Of a stretch of 22,535 nucleotides of DNA, positions 21,128-22,535 are shown one piece after another. Origin of the DNA: a virus; IMG/VR virus record IMGVR_UViG_3300043331_000079, positions 1-22,535 of that record. One strand, 5' to 3'. Each line of letters opens with the position of its first letter. Position 1 is the stretch's first letter. Made by a program: the position numbers and the translations under genes. A model generated the notes under the pieces. The model was not told where the DNA came from and made no database searches. It saw nothing but the letters and a program-made list of their open reading frames with translations.

Positions 21128-22535
21128 GCACTGCCTCCTGTCCGCGGCTTGGCGTACCTGTCCGACGGCGGCGGAACATAGTCAGGCGCGAACCCGCATG
21201 CCCCTGTCTGCAGAGCGTCGGCCCCGTGCGAAGCCCAGTTGTGCGCAGGCTCGTCCTTGTACCGCCCGTTCACGTCGTCCCAAACCCAGCTGTAATTGTC
21301 CAGACAGCGGATGCCCTGCGCGCAGTTCTCCTCGTCGATCCAGCACATCGACAGGAAGTTGCGCGCGGCCTCGATCGCATCCGCCTTGTTGGACACCCGC
21401 GGCACCACCTCGAACGGCAACCCGAGCTCGAACGCCACGTCTTTGACCTTCTTCTGGCCGGGCAGCGTCCAGTTGGAGTTGTCCAGGTCGTGCGGGCCGT
21501 AGTGCTTGCGATAGGTGTATCCCTTCTCGCGGGCCAGCTCCTCCAGGTAGCGCCGGTAGTGCTGTACCCCCTCGCCGCTGTTCTCATAATAGTCGATCAG
21601 GTGGTGCATGTTGGAGCCGTTGTTCTGGTGGAACCAGATGGCGGTATTCGGCCCCTTGGCGATGTCCCAGAACGTGTTCACCGGCAGCGCCTGATCATGC
21701 TCAACCACGCCGATCCGGCGCTTCTCCCTCAGCCGCGTCATCTCGCGCCGGAACACGGCGCCCTCGAGCGACACCTTGAACGCCTCCTCCGGATAGCTCG
21801 GGTACTCCCGCCACATCATATCGGGACCCAGCTTGGCGCGCTGCACCGCATACCAAGCCTTCTGCTCGTCATCGAGCCGGATGCCGTACCGCGCAGCCAT
21901 GTCGGCGAAATACTCGCCAAGCTCCTTGTGGATGACCACACCGTCCGGGCTCAGGCGGTACTGCCGCCGCATCTGCCACGGCAGAAAGATCAGTTTGAAA
22001 TCGAGCGGCGTGGGCGACTTGCCAGCCGCCTGAGCCTTCATCGCCGCGTCGGCCAGGTCGTAGAAATCACCGGCAGCACCTTCCGCCGTGCTCTCCACGA
22101 ACACCGTGTTGCCGGCGTGGACAGTTCCGAAGGCGCCGGTCCTGATCTCCCGGCTGCGCTTGGGCGCCGTCGCGGCGATCTTGCCCAGCTCCGACACGTG
22201 CAAGATCTGCAGCGTGCCGCCGCGATGGGACGTCCCGACACTTATCGAGCTGCCGTTATAGAACTCCAGCTCGGTGTTGTTTTCTTTCCTGAGCGGCGAG
22301 GCGCGCCGGAACTCGGGCGGCAGCGACGCATAGGCGTGCTTGGCCTTGTCCAGCTTCTTCTCGGCATCGGTCAACGTCGCGTCGACCAGGCCACACTGGG
22401 TGTTCGGATAGAACAAAGCCGTGTCGAGCATCAGCAGCACGATGAGCGTCGAGATCCCGTGCTGACGGCCCTTCAGGATCAGGTTCCAATACCAAACGGC
22501 GCGCATCATCGACGCCTGCACGTCATTCATGACGA
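21115..22535 (-). CDS. terL: Terminase large subunit (5' end outside window)
   Basis: The frame is open to the right edge, so the true start is beyond the window; the Met at 22530 is probably internal. Counting from that Met, residues 20-28 (KGRQHGIST) are the Walker A-like motif of the packaging ATPase. ILHVSE (109-114) is the Walker B region with Ser-Glu, and ESTAEG (146-151) is the coupling motif. The C-terminal RNase H-like nuclease has FWDIAKG with Asp 289, HYGPHDLDN with Asp 348/350, and SHGADALQTG with Asp 438, consistent with its metal-binding acidic residues. The enzyme pumps DNA through the portal and cuts the concatemer. Only a short N-terminal piece seems missing. A small terminase, if present, would lie further right. 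Confidence 0.9.
   Translation of the reverse strand, partial: VMNDVQASMMRAVWYWNLILKGRQHGISTLIVLLMLDTALFYPNTQCGLVDATLTDAEKKLDKAKHAYASLPPEFRRASPLRKENNTELEFYNGSSISVGTSHRGGTLQILHVSELGKIAATAPKRSREIRTGAFGTVHAGNTVFVESTAEGAAGDFYDLADAAMKAQAAGKSPTPLDFKLIFLPWQMRRQYRLSPDGVVIHKELGEYFADMAARYGIRLDDEQKAWYAVQRAKLGPDMMWREYPSYPEEAFKVSLEGAVFRREMTRLREKRRIGVVEHDQALPVNTFWDIAKGPNTAIWFHQNNGSNMHHLIDYYENSGEGVQHYRRYLEELAREKGYTYRKHYGPHDLDNSNWTLPGQKKVKDVAFELGLPFEVVPRVSNKADAIEAARNFLSMCWIDEENCAQGIRCLDNYSWVWDDVNGRYKDEPAHNWASHGADALQTGACGFAPDYVPPPSDRYAKPRTGGSAWAA
21134..21139 (-). promoter_or_regulatory. Strong Shine-Dalgarno of the 62-aa gene
   Basis: AGGAGG on the minus strand, spaced 6 nt from the GTG at 21125-21127. It lies within the terminase coding sequence and confirms that the small gene is translated from a GTG. 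Confidence 0.75.

Overview
The window is one continuous piece of a GC-rich tailed double-stranded DNA phage (or prophage) genome, and almost all of it is the virion-assembly region. The likely morphology is a short-tailed podovirus. The evidence is a P22-like portal of 720 codons, a gp4-like head-tail adaptor, a gp10-like tail-hub protein, fibres, and a block of internal (ejection) proteins, one with a lytic transglycosylase domain. No tape-measure, tail-tube, sheath or baseplate genes are seen. The capsid gene belongs to the N4-gp56-type coat family. The host cannot be fixed from the sequence. High GC (a sampled portal line is 41/60), frequent GTG starts and Shine-Dalgarno signals fit a GC-rich bacterium, probably a proteobacterium.

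Layout, in the direction of transcription (minus strand, right to left): terminase large subunit (5' end beyond the window); a 62-codon protein; a 20-codon Lys/Arg-Pro micro-ORF; portal; a LamG-like plus coiled-coil protein; scaffold; a 161-residue protein; a 196-nt leader with repeats and hairpins; major capsid protein; a 140-residue head-decoration candidate; a 744-residue glycosyltransferase-methyltransferase-glycosyltransferase fusion; a 69-residue protein; gp4-like adaptor; gp10-like hub protein; tail fibre; a 112-nt gap; a glycine-rich fibre/adhesin; a GNAT-like protein; then four tightly coupled internal virion protein candidates (205, 738, 784 and 543 residues).

The left edge differs. 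Two small two-helix membrane proteins lie on the plus strand (224-678). They converge with the last internal protein (1 nt apart) and diverge from a minus-strand endolysin whose 3' end lies outside the window. They are the best holin candidates here.

Most minus-strand genes are linked by GTGA, ATGA or TGATG overlaps or gaps under 20 nt, so the region is probably one or two long late operons. The only roomy gap is in front of the capsid gene, where extra expression control would be expected. The least ordinary content is the triple-domain glycan enzyme placed between the capsid and adaptor genes. A GNAT-like protein and a LamG-like protein in the same cluster allow the hypothesis of phage-encoded glycan decoration of the virion.
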